Of a stretch of 64,000 nucleotides of DNA, positions 47,533 through 55,858 are shown piece by piece. The notes under the pieces were generated by a model that was given only the letters and a program-made list of their open reading frames with translations, was not told the origin of the DNA and searched no databases. This DNA is from Myxococcaceae bacterium (GTDB taxonomy: Bacteria > Myxococcota > Myxococcia > Myxococcales > Myxococcaceae): the NCBI GenBank assembly GCA_025459425.1, contig JALOQF010000027.1:20212-84211 (forward strand). Direction: 5' to 3'. Both the position numbers and the translations under genes were made by a program. Every line of letters begins with the position of its first letter. The stretch's first letter is position 1.

Positions 47533-47789
47533 AGGCGTAACGGCCGAACTCGGTGTTCCATTCTTCGTCGTCGGATTGAGCGCCGCTCTGGTGCGGGGGC
47601 GCTCCGGAAGACATCGACGTGTGGTTCGAGTGCGCCGATGAGGATTCACCAAGCGGCGCTCGTGCGCAGCCTCACCTCCCTGGTGGAAGGCGTGAGCGCT
47701 TCGGACCTGGCTCCTTCGCTGGCGAGTCCATGGGAGCGGTCGTCGCTGAGGTCGATGGCGTGACCTTCCGGCTTCTTCCCCTCACGTGA
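47533..47789 (+). pseudogene. Possible frameshifted nucleotidyltransferase remnant
   Basis: GVPFFVVGLSAALVRGR in one frame and PEDIDVWFECADED in the next match, in order and spacing, the start of nucleotidyltransferase-fold proteins (family pattern: FVVVGGxAxxxHG...(T)EDIDxW). The second frame continues to FAGESMGAVVAEVDGVTFRL, ending in a stop at 47787-47789. No intact gene spans 47495-47900. Confidence 0.4.
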
Positions 47790-47900
47790 AGCATCTTGGG
47801 CAAGCGCGCCGCACACCGGGTGAAGAACCGAGCCGTGCTCCCGCGCTCGCTGGCGCTCAGCCTTCGAGGCGAGCACGAGTGAACTGCGGCTGCGCGCGGT

Positions 47901-48305
47901 TCAGCGCCACGCCGTCCGCCGGCCGAAGCCACCCCGGGACCCGCCCGTGTCGACCCACACCCACTGCTGCCGCGCCTCGTAGCGCCCGGGCGACTGCACC
48001 GTGACGTACTGGCCCTGCTGGCAGCGCTGCTTCCACCCGTGGCGCGGGTGCTGACGGCACGAGCCTTCGACCCACACCTGCTGCGTCGTGCCGGGGACCC
48101 ACTGCTGGGTGGTGTGAAGTTCCCACCGGCCGAACTGGTGCCGCGGCATCGGCCGGGGCCCACACGACGGCGGCGGCGTTGGCTGACCGCCGTAGACCAC
48201 CGCGGGAACGGGCCCGTGCGGCATCACGGGAACGGCGCCATGGAACTGCGCGAAGGCGGCGGGAGCAGCGACAACGGCCAGGAGCGTCAGCAGTCGAGCG
48301 GTCAT
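47901..48305 (-). CDS. Small secreted protein, function unknown
   Basis: A 134-residue protein with a cleavable signal peptide (LLTLLAVVAAPAAFAQ). The mature part is rich in Gly, Pro, Gln and aromatic residues: GRWELHTTQQWVPGTTQQVW, CRQHPRHGWKQRC and GRYEARQQWVWVDTGG. The repeated QQWV and QVWVE strands suggest a small beta protein. Homologous-looking short secreted proteins occur in myxobacteria without known function. Confidence 0.7.
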   Translation of the reverse strand: MTARLLTLLAVVAAPAAFAQFHGAVPVMPHGPVPAVVYGGQPTPPPSCGPRPMPRHQFGRWELHTTQQWVPGTTQQVWVEGSCRQHPRHGWKQRCQQGQYVTVQSPGRYEARQQWVWVDTGGSRGGFGRRTAWR

Positions 48306-48387
48306 GCGCGAATCGACGCCTCCAGGCGCGTGCCCATTCACCACCGCCGAGGACCTGGCCCGGAACCCACCGAAAGGAGGGTGGTTC

Positions 48388-48852
48388 TCAGGCCGCGGCC
48401 TTCTCGCACTCGGCGGCGCACTTCTGACACGACTCCATGCACGCCTTGCACTCGGCGTGGTGGTTCTGGTGCTTCTTGCACGCCGCCTCGCAGTCACGGC
48501 ACACCTTCGCGCAGACGGCCGCCAGCGCCTTGAGGTGCGTCGAGTTGAGGCGCGTGAGGTCGGCCACGGCTTCGCACATCGGCAGCATCGCGCGCACCGT
48601 CGCCGCGCACTCGGCCATCGACTTGTCGCCCGTCGACAGCGAGCGCACGCAGTGGTCGAGGCACGTCTCTCCGGCCTTGAGGCACTCGAGCGCCGCGGCC
48701 AGCAGCGCCTCGTTGATGACCCACGCGGCCTTCGGTTCGGCCTTCGGGTCCTTCGCTGGCGGCGCGCCCTTGCCCTGCGCCATCGCCGACAGGCCCAGCA
48801 CCGCGACGCCACCCGCTGCCATCGTCACTGCATCTCGTCGGGTCATGCCCAT
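48388..48852 (-). CDS. Tat-exported four-helix copper-storage (Csp-like) protein
   Basis: A 154-residue protein. The twin-arginine signal MGMTRRDAVTMAAGGVAVLG is followed by a four-helix bundle with many Cys at i,i+3/i+4 spacing: LECLKAGETCLDHCVR, MAECAATVRAMLPMCEA, CAKVCRDCEAACKKH and CKACMESCQKCAAECEK. This matches Csp1-type copper storage proteins, whose thiolates bind many Cu(I) ions inside the bundle. Tat export fits folding before transport. GGAGG lies five bases before the ATG. Confidence 0.92.
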   Translation of the reverse strand: MGMTRRDAVTMAAGGVAVLGLSAMAQGKGAPPAKDPKAEPKAAWVINEALLAAALECLKAGETCLDHCVRSLSTGDKSMAECAATVRAMLPMCEAVADLTRLNSTHLKALAAVCAKVCRDCEAACKKHQNHHAECKACMESCQKCAAECEKAAA

Positions 48853-49051
48853 GGTGTCCTCCTGCTTGAAGGTTCGGCCGAGACATACGGCGCGTGCCGT
48901 CGCCTGGAAGGGAAAAGCACCAGCGCCTTGCGCCGCGTCACGGCAGGGCGCCGCGCAGCACGGGCAGCACCATCTTCGAGGGCCTGCGACCGCGTCGTCG
49001 AGCACGTTCGCTGCGAGGCTCCTGTGCAGGTTCTTGTGGTTGAGTCGGCTC

Positions 49052-51256
49052 GTGGCGAGGGGCCCGTGGAGCCGGCGACTGACGCGCGTGGGGCCCTGGG
49101 TGGGCGCGCTCATCCTCGCCGTCGCGTCGTTTCACTGGCTGCTCGCCGGCCAGGTGCAGTCGGCGCGAGACCTCTACGCGCAGTTCTTCCCCGAGACGTA
49201 CGTGTTGCTCGAGCGGTGGCGTGCGCTCGAGGTGCCGCTGTGGCTGCCACAGGAGCGCCTGGGCCAGCCCTTCCTCGCGCTGCTCTACACCCAGGTCTTC
49301 TACCCGCCGCGGCTCCTCACCGGCCTGCTCTTCGGCCACGTGATGGGCCCCAACGCGATGCACGTCTTCCACTGCGGCTGGGCCTTCGCTGGAGCGTTCG
49401 TCGCGCTTCGACGGGCCGGTCGCTCCCACGGCGCGGCCTTCATCGGGAGCGCGGGCTGGGCCTTCTCACCCTTCTTCGTCGAGCTGTCGCAGAACCTCGC
49501 GTTCGCGTCGACGGCGGCCTGGGCCGGGTGGACGTGGTGGGCCGTCGACGGCCTGGTGCGCGCGCCATCGTTGCGGCGGGTGGCCCTGGTGGCGCTCATT
49601 CAGGCCGCGACGTTTCACGCCGGGGCGCCCGAGATGTGGCTGTGGCAGGCGATGCTGGTGGTGTTGGCCGCCAGCTTCACGCGCACGCCGCGGCGCTCGC
49701 TCGCGCTCGTCGCTGGTGCAGGCGCCTGGGCGGGCCTGGGCGTGCTGGTGGTGGCGCTGCCGGCGGCCGAGCTGGTGCTGGCGTGGACCGACCCGGGGGC
49801 ACCGGTGGCTGGCCTCACCGCGTGGTCGATGTCGTGGCAGCAGCTCGTCTCCATCGCGGTGCCCGACGCCGACTTCCCGCGCGCGGAGCCGTTCTTCGGC
49901 GCCGACCAGCGCTTCTTCTTCACGCTGCTGCTGGGGCCCGCGGTGGTGTGGCTCGCGCTGGTGAGCGGCTGGCGTCGGCGCACCCGCGCGCTGGTGGCGC
50001 TCGGGCTCGTGTGTGGCGGCCTCGCGCTGGGAGCCCACCTGCTCCCGGCGCAGTGGGTGCTCGCGCTGCCGCCGTTCAAGTTCTTCCGCTTCCCGGTGAA
50101 GTACGCGGTGGGGCTGCTCTTCGTCGCGGCGATGCTGGCGGCCTTCGGCGTCGACCGGCTCCGTGCGCTCGCGCGGCGACGGCCCGAGAGGCTCCAGGTG
50201 GTGGCGATGGCCGGCTTCGGTGTCGCGGTGGGCCTCGTGCTGTCGAGCCGCGTCTTCGACGAGGTGCGGGGTGGCTTCCTCGAGGGGAGCCGCTGGGCCT
50301 TCGTGAGCGTCACCCTCGTGGCCGTGGTGCTCCAGGTGCGGGCCCGCGTCCTCGCGCTGGCGCTGTGGGTGACGGTCGAGCTGCTGGCCATTCCGCGCAG
50401 GCGCTGGCCTCCGTCGCCGGCGAGCCGCTTCCTCGAGCCCTCGCCCATCGCCGCGACGATTCGGGGAGAGCCGCACGGGCGGGTCTCGCTCCGGGTGGAC
50501 ATGGACGACCCGGGGACGCCGTGGTGCACGACGCCCGACGTCGACGACGAGGCCGACCGCGTGGTGCTCGACAGCCGCAAACGCCTGTCGGTCTTGCGTT
50601 TCCTCGAGGAAGGCCTGTCGAGCACGAGCGGCTACGGCTTCCGCGACCCCTGGCGCCTCGAGCGGGCTTTCGCGCAGGGGCGGCCGGCGTTCCAGCTCGC
50701 GGGCGTGACGCACCTCGTGCGCAACGCGGGCACGCCGCTGCGCTTCACCGGGCCCGAGCCCTTCCCAACAGCCATCGACGACGTGTGGCTGTGGCGAGCG
50801 CGAGCCGCTTTCCCCCGCAGCTGGGTGGTGCACCGGGTGGCCGTGATGGACGACGACGCGGCCTTCGCCACCCTGGGTCGCGCGAGCGACGCGCCCGCAG
50901 ACTTCGCGCCCGTCGACCAGTCCGTCAGCGTCGAGGCCCCACCCGGCGGCTGCACCTCGACCGTCTCGACGCGCGACGAGGCTCCCGAGCGGGTGGTGCA
51001 GACCGTCGAGGCCTGCACGAAGGGCGTGGTGGTGCTCGCCGATGCCTGGTTCCCGGGCTGGTCGGTCGACGTCGATGGCGTCGACCAGCCGGTGCTGCGC
51101 ACGTGGGGCTTCCTGCGCGGCGTCGCCGTGCCAGCCGGCACGCACCGCCTCACGTGGCGCTACCAGCCGTGGACGTTCCGCGTCGGCGCGTGGGCGTCGT
51201 CAGCGGCGTGGCTCGGCTTCGCGCTGGCGTCGTGGAGAGGGCGGAAGCGCGGCTGA
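49052..51256 (+). CDS. YfhO-family polytopic membrane protein
   Basis: A 734-residue protein with a dozen or more hydrophobic segments (VGALILAVASFHWLLAG; FAGAFVALRRAG; LVVALPAAELVLAW; FFFTLLLGPAVVWLAL; LVCGGLALGAHLL and others). It has the periplasmic RDLYAQFFPETYVLLERW and P-x-F-K-F-F-R-F-P-V-K-Y motif seen in YfhO/GT-C-like proteins, and a C-terminal soluble domain (LADAWFPGWSVDVDG). Relatives act in glycosylation of envelope polymers using polyprenyl-phosphate sugars. The start is uncertain; GTG 49052 is chosen just before the first membrane helix. Confidence 0.85.
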   Translation: MARGPWSRRLTRVGPWVGALILAVASFHWLLAGQVQSARDLYAQFFPETYVLLERWRALEVPLWLPQERLGQPFLALLYTQVFYPPRLLTGLLFGHVMGPNAMHVFHCGWAFAGAFVALRRAGRSHGAAFIGSAGWAFSPFFVELSQNLAFASTAAWAGWTWWAVDGLVRAPSLRRVALVALIQAATFHAGAPEMWLWQAMLVVLAASFTRTPRRSLALVAGAGAWAGLGVLVVALPAAELVLAWTDPGAPVAGLTAWSMSWQQLVSIAVPDADFPRAEPFFGADQRFFFTLLLGPAVVWLALVSGWRRRTRALVALGLVCGGLALGAHLLPAQWVLALPPFKFFRFPVKYAVGLLFVAAMLAAFGVDRLRALARRRPERLQVVAMAGFGVAVGLVLSSRVFDEVRGGFLEGSRWAFVSVTLVAVVLQVRARVLALALWVTVELLAIPRRRWPPSPASRFLEPSPIAATIRGEPHGRVSLRVDMDDPGTPWCTTPDVDDEADRVVLDSRKRLSVLRFLEEGLSSTSGYGFRDPWRLERAFAQGRPAFQLAGVTHLVRNAGTPLRFTGPEPFPTAIDDVWLWRARAAFPRSWVVHRVAVMDDDAAFATLGRASDAPADFAPVDQSVSVEAPPGGCTSTVSTRDEAPERVVQTVEACTKGVVVLADAWFPGWSVDVDGVDQPVLRTWGFLRGVAVPAGTHRLTWRYQPWTFRVGAWASSAAWLGFALASWRGRKRG

Positions 51257-51329
51257 GCGTGCCCCGTCGAGCGGCGTCGGCTGGCGGCAGGCGACGGCGC
51301 GGCCTGGCTTGCGCGACGAGCGACCCGCC

Positions 51330-52028
51330 TCAGCGGCCCCGGTGCTGCGCCACGTGGCTCGCGAGGTCGACGACCGTCTTCAGCAGCATCAACACCAGCA
51401 GGGGGCCGGGCACGCCCCACCAGCCCAGCTTCGTGAAGAGCATGAAGCCGCCGAGCACCGTCAGGTGCATCACCACGACGCGCGGGTAGGGCTCCCAGAA
51501 CAGCTGGCTGATGGGCTTGCGCGAGTACCCGCGCACGGTGTGCTTCCAGTACGAGTAGCCGTGCGCTGCGACGCTCATCAGGAACGGCGGCCACAGGCCC
51601 TCGACGAAGTCGCGCCACGTCCACGTCGAGGGCGCCGTGAAGGCCGCCTCGAGCGCGAGCGGCAGTGCGTCCGAGCCGTTCACCTCGTTGGCCATCGGCA
51701 TCAGGAAGACGAGGTGCACGGCGGAGAAGAGGCCGAAGTGGAAGAAGAGGAACGGGCCGTGGAAGCCGATGGAGAGGCGCTCCGAGGCCGGAATGCGCAT
51801 GTCCCAGCGCAGCGCCTGCGTCAGCATCTTGAGCAGCGTGAAGCCGCCCACGACGACGTTCTCGGCCCAGTAGAGGAACATCACCGTGCCAGGCGGCCAG
51901 TGCAGCACCAGCACGCCGGCGATGACGAGCGCGTTCGCGACGACCAGCGCCACCGCGGTGCGCCAGCGTGGTTCATCTCGGTCGAGCGACAGGAACTCGA
52001 TGACGGCGTCGAGGAGGACGGACTTCAT
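51330..52028 (-). CDS. DUF6498-type integral membrane protein
   Basis: A 232-residue protein with five or six hydrophobic helices (AVALVVANALVIAGVLVLHW; GTVMFLYWAENVVVGGFTLL; FLFFHFGLFSAVHLVFLM; VVVMHLTVLGGFMLF; GPLLVLMLLKTVVDLASHV). The YWAEN motif and the layout match the DUF6498 family. Function is unknown. It is convergent with the YfhO-type gene. Confidence 0.8.
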   Translation of the reverse strand: MKSVLLDAVIEFLSLDRDEPRWRTAVALVVANALVIAGVLVLHWPPGTVMFLYWAENVVVGGFTLLKMLTQALRWDMRIPASERLSIGFHGPFLFFHFGLFSAVHLVFLMPMANEVNGSDALPLALEAAFTAPSTWTWRDFVEGLWPPFLMSVAAHGYSYWKHTVRGYSRKPISQLFWEPYPRVVVMHLTVLGGFMLFTKLGWWGVPGPLLVLMLLKTVVDLASHVAQHRGR

Positions 52029-52110
52029 GTGTGGCGACGCATGGTGGCCGAAGTCGGGCGCTTCGTCGCTCCCATCGCGCAGCGTCGTGAAGGAGAGTAG
52101 GGAAGCCGCC

Positions 52111-52908
52111 GTGCCCTTCCGACACGCGTACGCGCAGACGCTGAAGCGCCCGGCCCACGTGAGTCACCGGGGTGGCGCGAAGCTCGAGCCCGAGAACACG
52201 CTGGCGGCGTTCCGCCGGGCCGTCTCCGAGTTCCGCACCGACGTGCTCGAGCTCGACGTGCACCGCACCCGCGACGGCGTCATCGTCGTGCACCACGACG
52301 ACACCGTCGACCGCTGCACCGACGGAACGGGACCCATCGCGGGCTTCACCTTCGCGGAGCTCCAGCAACTCGACGCGGGCTTCCGCTTCACCCCCGATGG
52401 TGTCGGCTTCCCGCGGCGGGGGCAGGGCGTTCGGATTCCATCACTCGACGAGGTGCTCGACGCCTGCCCCTCGGTGCGCATCAACCTCGAGGTGAAGCCC
52501 GACGCGCCGGGGCTCGAGGCGCAGCTCGCCCAGCAGGTGCGGCGCCGGGGCGAGGTGCCCCGCTTCTGCCTGGGCAGCGAGTCGGACGTGGTGGCCGCGC
52601 GGCTCGTCGAGGCGCTGCCCGAGGCGTGTCACTTCTTTCCCCGCGACGCGCTGACGGCGTTCGTGCTCGGAGCCCTGCAGGGCGACGAGACGCCGCCCGA
52701 CGCCCGCTTCCACGTGGCCGACATGCCCGCGAGCTACGAGGGCATGCCGCTCATCACGCCCGAGCTCGTGCGCATCGCGAAGCTGCACGGCATCGCGGTG
52801 CTGGTGTGGACCATCGACGACGAGGCCGAGATGCGCGCGTTGCTCGAGGCTGGCGTCGACGGGGTGATGACCGACCGCCCCGACGTGCTGCGCGCCGTCC
52901 TCGGGTGA
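52111..52908 (+). CDS. Glycerophosphodiester phosphodiesterase
   Basis: A 265-residue cytosolic TIM-barrel enzyme starting at GTG 52111 with AGGGA upstream. Family motifs are VSHRGGAKLEPENTLAAFRR (metal and catalytic His/Arg/Glu), VLELDVHRTRDGVIVVHHDD (Glu/Asp metal ligands and second catalytic His), INLEVKP (Glu and Lys) and VWTIDDEAEMRALLEAGVDG with MTDRPDVL. It hydrolyses glycerophosphodiesters to glycerol-3-phosphate and an alcohol. Confidence 0.95.
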   Translation: MPFRHAYAQTLKRPAHVSHRGGAKLEPENTLAAFRRAVSEFRTDVLELDVHRTRDGVIVVHHDDTVDRCTDGTGPIAGFTFAELQQLDAGFRFTPDGVGFPRRGQGVRIPSLDEVLDACPSVRINLEVKPDAPGLEAQLAQQVRRRGEVPRFCLGSESDVVAARLVEALPEACHFFPRDALTAFVLGALQGDETPPDARFHVADMPASYEGMPLITPELVRIAKLHGIAVLVWTIDDEAEMRALLEAGVDGVMTDRPDVLRAVLG

Positions 52909-52921
52909 GAGGTAGACGCCG

Positions 52922-53250
52922 CGGCGCCGACTGGGCGTGCGTGGGTGCGCCGAGGGACATGTCGTCGACGCCGAAAGGCGCTCGAGCGTGAGGCCGCCCG
53001 ACACCTCGAGCTCGCCTCGTCGGTCGGGCCATTGCACGGTGTCGACGATCTGGGTGTCGGGCAGGTGGTCGAGCATGACGATGTCGGCGCGTGGCTGACC
53101 TCAATCTCGGTTTCAGCGGTCGTGGGGCGCTCTCTCGGGCGCACTTGAATGCCTCAGACCCCGAGCCGCCAGTTGCCGCGATGTGGTTGGCCTTGATGAC
53201 GCCGCCATCGCAGAGCCCGAAAGACAAGGTGGGCGCGACGCTCTCGGGAG
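52922..53250 (-). pseudogene. nadC: nadC remnant (quinolinate phosphoribosyltransferase) in three frames
   Basis: On the minus strand, reading from 53250 down, pieces appear in the order of NadC. First, FGLCDGGVIKANHIAATGG and ARESAPRPLK; then in the next frame TEIEV; then, after a gap, RADIVMLDHLPDTQI and GELEVSGGLTLERL; then GVDDMSLGAPTHAQSAP in another frame. The family patterns are GLxDGxxIKxNHIAA, EIEV, ADIxMLDN, EVSGGxTLE and GVDxxSxGALTHSAP. At least three frame changes and small deletions make it non-functional. The N-terminal half is absent. It sits between the phosphodiesterase and the ATPase/nuclease pair. Confidence 0.75.
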
Positions 53251-53313
53251 TCGATGGCGTGCTGGTTGGGTTCTGGACGCGTGCGCGTCCAGGCGCAGGA
53301 GTGGAAGGCGTTC

Positions 53314-53769
53314 TCACCCGAGATGCTTCTTGAGCAACTGCTTCCCGACGAACGTGATGTTGTGCTGTGCAAGCTGTAGGTTGACGCGGTCGGTGTGAGG
53401 AAAGTGTACGGCGCCGGCTGAGACCCAGAACCAACGCCACACCTTCTTCCCCGGTTTGAGATGGCCTCGCAGGTGCTCGAGCGCGCGTTGCTTCTTCCTG
53501 ATGACGGTCGAGACCTCGTCGGACTTCGCGGAGTGAGGTTCGAGGCCGATGATTCGCTCGCCGATGCAGTCGCCGAGCAGGTAGTCCCATCGGTTCTCGT
53601 TCGAGTGCGCCTCGAGAAACGCGGCATCGAGGTCGAGGCTGTCTTCAAGCCGATTCTTGATGGATTCCTCGATCAGTCGGCGGTCAGCGGGCTTCAGCGC
53701 CTGGAGCCCATTCGCGACGAGCGGACCCAGGCGAGAGTGACGAACCAATGCGCCACGGAGCGGTGTCAC
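53314..53769 (-). CDS. Nuclease-like partner of the AAA ATPase (PD-(D/E)XK-like)
   Basis: A 151-residue cytosolic protein whose start overlaps the upstream ATPase stop (ATGA). Its core reads WDYLLGDCIGERIIGLEPHSAKSDEV split by short loops, then STVIRKKQRALEHLRGHLKP and WRWFWVSAGAVHFPH. The Asp, then Glu (GLEPHSA), then E-V-S-T-V-I-x-K-K order is compatible with a PD-(D/E)XK-type nuclease fold, but this is a pattern judgement, not a family match. AT-richer codon use than the neighbours (for example TTCTTCCTGATGAC antisense) suggests acquisition together with the ATPase. With that gene it forms a candidate two-gene defence module. Confidence 0.65.
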   Translation of the reverse strand: MTPLRGALVRHSRLGPLVANGLQALKPADRRLIEESIKNRLEDSLDLDAAFLEAHSNENRWDYLLGDCIGERIIGLEPHSAKSDEVSTVIRKKQRALEHLRGHLKPGKKVWRWFWVSAGAVHFPHTDRVNLQLAQHNITFVGKQLLKKHLG

Positions 53770-54917
53770 TCGTCCGCCTCGGCTACCGCGGTTCGGACGG
53801 CCTCGCTGAATTGAGTCGTGAAGCCGGTCAAGCCGCCCCAGCCGGCTTCCGCTGGGTCGTCCGAGCCTGGATCCAGACCCGAAATGTCTCGGCTTCGGAC
53901 CTTGCCGTTCTCCTGGAATTCCATGACGAAGGTGCGCAACTCGACGCTCGTGGAAAGCGCGGTGTCGGCGACCTTCTTCATCTGCTGGTTGGGTGTCACC
54001 CCAAAGCCTTCACACACGAGCGTCGAGCGGGCCGCTCGACTCCGAAGTACACGGAGCATCCACATCATCGTCAGGACGACAGGCGAGTGCGTCGAGAGCA
54101 CGACCCGGTACCCTCTCCACAGCAGGTCGAGAACCATGAGCAGGAACGCGGACAGGGCCTGCGGGTGAAGACCCATTTCGGGCTCTTCGATGATCACCCA
54201 GTTGATGTGCGGCTGTTTCCGGAGTTTGCGGGGCGGGAGCAAGTGATACAGGCCGAGAAGCAGCGGCGTGAACTCCCGTTGCCCGGCCGTCCACGTCATG
54301 AAGGGCAGCTTCGAGGAGCCGTGCGTCAGCCGAAGCCGCTTGGCGTGCTGGGCGTCCTCTTCGAGACCAATCGTGCCCGAGTGAAAGACGGCTCGGTCGA
54401 TGAGCTCGCGATACTCCTTCTTCAGAACCCGATTCAGCGGAAACAACTGGGTCGAGTCCTTGCCCGTGAACAGTTCGAACAACGTCTGGCTGAACAGTCG
54501 GGCAACGACGGGCGTTTCGGCGGTGAACTTCTGGAAAGGCTGAGCCCAGCCATCACTGATGAGGCTTGCGCGATGCGCGGGAACGAAGAAGACGGACTCT
54601 TTCTCGGTTCCGCGCTTCTTGATCGAGTCTCGTTTCAGGGCTGTTCCGTCGAGCGAAACCTCAGTGTTGGGGTGCCACGCATCCTTCATGCCGACGCCGA
54701 AGATCAGATCGATGAGGGCGTCAGCCTTCCGCACGTCAGCCCCTGCATCCTCGAGGGCCTTCACGATGTGGCGGCCGTCGAGCGCGGTCTTCAGCCACTG
54801 GAGCGCAAGGCTTTTTCCAGATCCCTGCGGGCCGACGAGAACAGTGAGATCGCCGAGGTCGAGGACCGCCTCTTCAATCTGCGCGAAGTTCCGAATTTCA
54901 AGTCGGGTCAACCCCAT
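53766..54917 (-). CDS. AAA-family ATPase (OLD/RecF-like), candidate defence gene
   Basis: A 383-residue ABC/SMC-type ATPase. Walker A is GPQGSGKS (residues 29-36) after the typical MGLTRLEIRNFAQIEE entry. The signature-like WTAGQREFTPLLLGLY (about 209-224), Walker B IIEEPEMGLHPQ (about 242-253) and the switch His STHSPVVL (about 275-282) follow in order. It lacks the TOPRIM domain of OLD nucleases; nuclease activity may be supplied by the overlapping downstream gene. Similar ATPase plus small-effector pairs are common in anti-phage systems. Base composition is lower in GC than the surroundings and remnant genes flank it, fitting an island. Confidence 0.88.
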   Translation of the reverse strand: MGLTRLEIRNFAQIEEAVLDLGDLTVLVGPQGSGKSLALQWLKTALDGRHIVKALEDAGADVRKADALIDLIFGVGMKDAWHPNTEVSLDGTALKRDSIKKRGTEKESVFFVPAHRASLISDGWAQPFQKFTAETPVVARLFSQTLFELFTGKDSTQLFPLNRVLKKEYRELIDRAVFHSGTIGLEEDAQHAKRLRLTHGSSKLPFMTWTAGQREFTPLLLGLYHLLPPRKLRKQPHINWVIIEEPEMGLHPQALSAFLLMVLDLLWRGYRVVLSTHSPVVLTMMWMLRVLRSRAARSTLVCEGFGVTPNQQMKKVADTALSTSVELRTFVMEFQENGKVRSRDISGLDPGSDDPAEAGWGGLTGFTTQFSEAVRTAVAEADE

Positions 54918-54998
54918 AGGTTGCGCTTACCACGCGGGAGCCTTTCTGGTTGGAACCGTACGCTGTCACCGCCTGAGCAAGTCGACCGTATCGGCGAT

Positions 54999-55382
54999 TC
55001 AGAGCTCGTCTTTCAGCAGGCGGCGATGCACGAGGGATTCGAAGTCGCAGGTGGCATCGGCCTGCCTTGAACGCCTGAAGCTCGAGTCGTTGACGAGGGC
55101 TGCGGTGTCGTTGGCGCCCGGCTTCGCTTCGTTGGCGGCCATGAGACCGCTTGTGCCGGCCGGCCTCGCATCGTGGGCGCTCAGCACAGCTGCCTGAACG
55201 ACGTCTCCGATTTCCCTGGCGCCCGCGAAGGCCTCATTGGCGAACGACGTCGTGTCTTGGGCGGAGCGAGCAGTCTGTGTTGCGCCATCGGAGGCTCTGT
55301 TGGCGGACGCATCAGGTCCTGTGGCGTCCGGAGTGGCCTTGTTGGCGTCGTCGCAGGCTCGTCTGGCGCGCGCACCTGACAC
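54999..55382 (-). CDS. Heptad-repeat open frame over the 21-bp array (doubtful gene)
   Basis: The frame encodes seven-residue units such as ANKATPD, ANRASDG, ANEAFAG, AHDARPA, ANEAKPG and ANDTAAL, then ends QADATCDFESLVHRR and LLKDEL. The heptads continue upstream in the same frame beyond an in-frame TAG (55422-55424): AKEAEQL and ARNTSRG. It may be a decayed Ala/Asn heptad-repeat (coiled-coil or LEA-like) protein gene, or a by-product of a non-coding periodic array. The plus strand is also heptad-patterned (LAxxxxx), with one stop at 55195-55197. Confidence 0.3.
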   Translation of the reverse strand: MSGARARRACDDANKATPDATGPDASANRASDGATQTARSAQDTTSFANEAFAGAREIGDVVQAAVLSAHDARPAGTSGLMAANEAKPGANDTAALVNDSSFRRSRQADATCDFESLVHRRLLKDEL

Positions 55383-55470
55383 GTTGGCGCCTCGCGATGT
55401 GTTTCTGGCGCGCAGAAGCTCCTACATTGCGAGCTGCTCGGCTTCTTTGGCGGCCTCCGATGTGTGTCAA
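55090..55470. repeat. Array of 18 hexamers (TTGGCG-like) at exact 21-bp spacing
   Basis: Hexamers start at 55090 and every 21 bases to 55447. Exact TTGGCG occurs at 55111, 55132, 55237, 55300, 55342, 55384 and 55447. One- or two-base variants (CTGGCG, GTGGCG, TGGGCG, TTGACG, GTTGCG, ATTGCG, TGAACG, GTGCCG) fill every other position. The 15 bases between them are not conserved. No insertion or deletion disturbs the phase over 18 units. Each step is two turns of B-DNA or seven codons. It lies between the ATPase gene and the SDR gene. Confidence 0.85.
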
Positions 55471-55858
55471 CCGCAGTGCGACACCTTCATTCGTCGCTCG
55501 GCGAAGCCGGTCCTCACCGCACGTTTGAGGCTCGGCGCCGCGTCAACGGGGGATCTCAAGCTTTGCACGGTGTCGAACTCGGGTGCGTTCGCTGCGGCAT
55601 CTCATTCCCGGGCCGTGGCAGCACCCGTGTTCCGCAACCCAGGCGTCGCGCAGCCGCCGGACATGGACGGCCGGGCTGACGACGTCAGGCTGAACGAGAG
55701 CAGGGTGCATCGCGGGGCTCCTTCCGGGGGTTCGCCGACGGGTACTGGAACGACGGTAAGCGGCTTCGCCGGGTGAACGCCGTGTCCCGCTCGTGGCCCG
55801 TGCGGACCGGCGGCGTCTGGCCTACGACCGGCCCGCCTCACATCTGGGAGACATCGAC
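55471..55858. other. 388-base stretch without a clear gene
   Basis: No gene is supported here. A 55-codon minus-strand frame from ATG 55710 (MHPALVQPDVVSPAVHVRRL) has AAGGAG eight bases upstream and ends near 55543, but its composition is ambiguous. The promoter of the downstream SDR gene probably lies in the last 100 bases. Confidence 0.4.

Noticed and set aside
47640..47763. Short plus-strand gene (41 codons, MRIHQAALV start)
   Set aside because: No ribosome site or similarity; a neighbouring frame better fits a nucleotidyltransferase remnant.
55090..55470. CRISPR array
   Set aside because: Repeats share only six bases, the period is 21, spacers would be 15 bases, and no cas gene is present.
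55090..55470. Plasmid-type iteron origin
   Set aside because: Iterons are normally near-identical over most of their length and sit by a rep gene; here spacers diverge and no Rep protein is seen.
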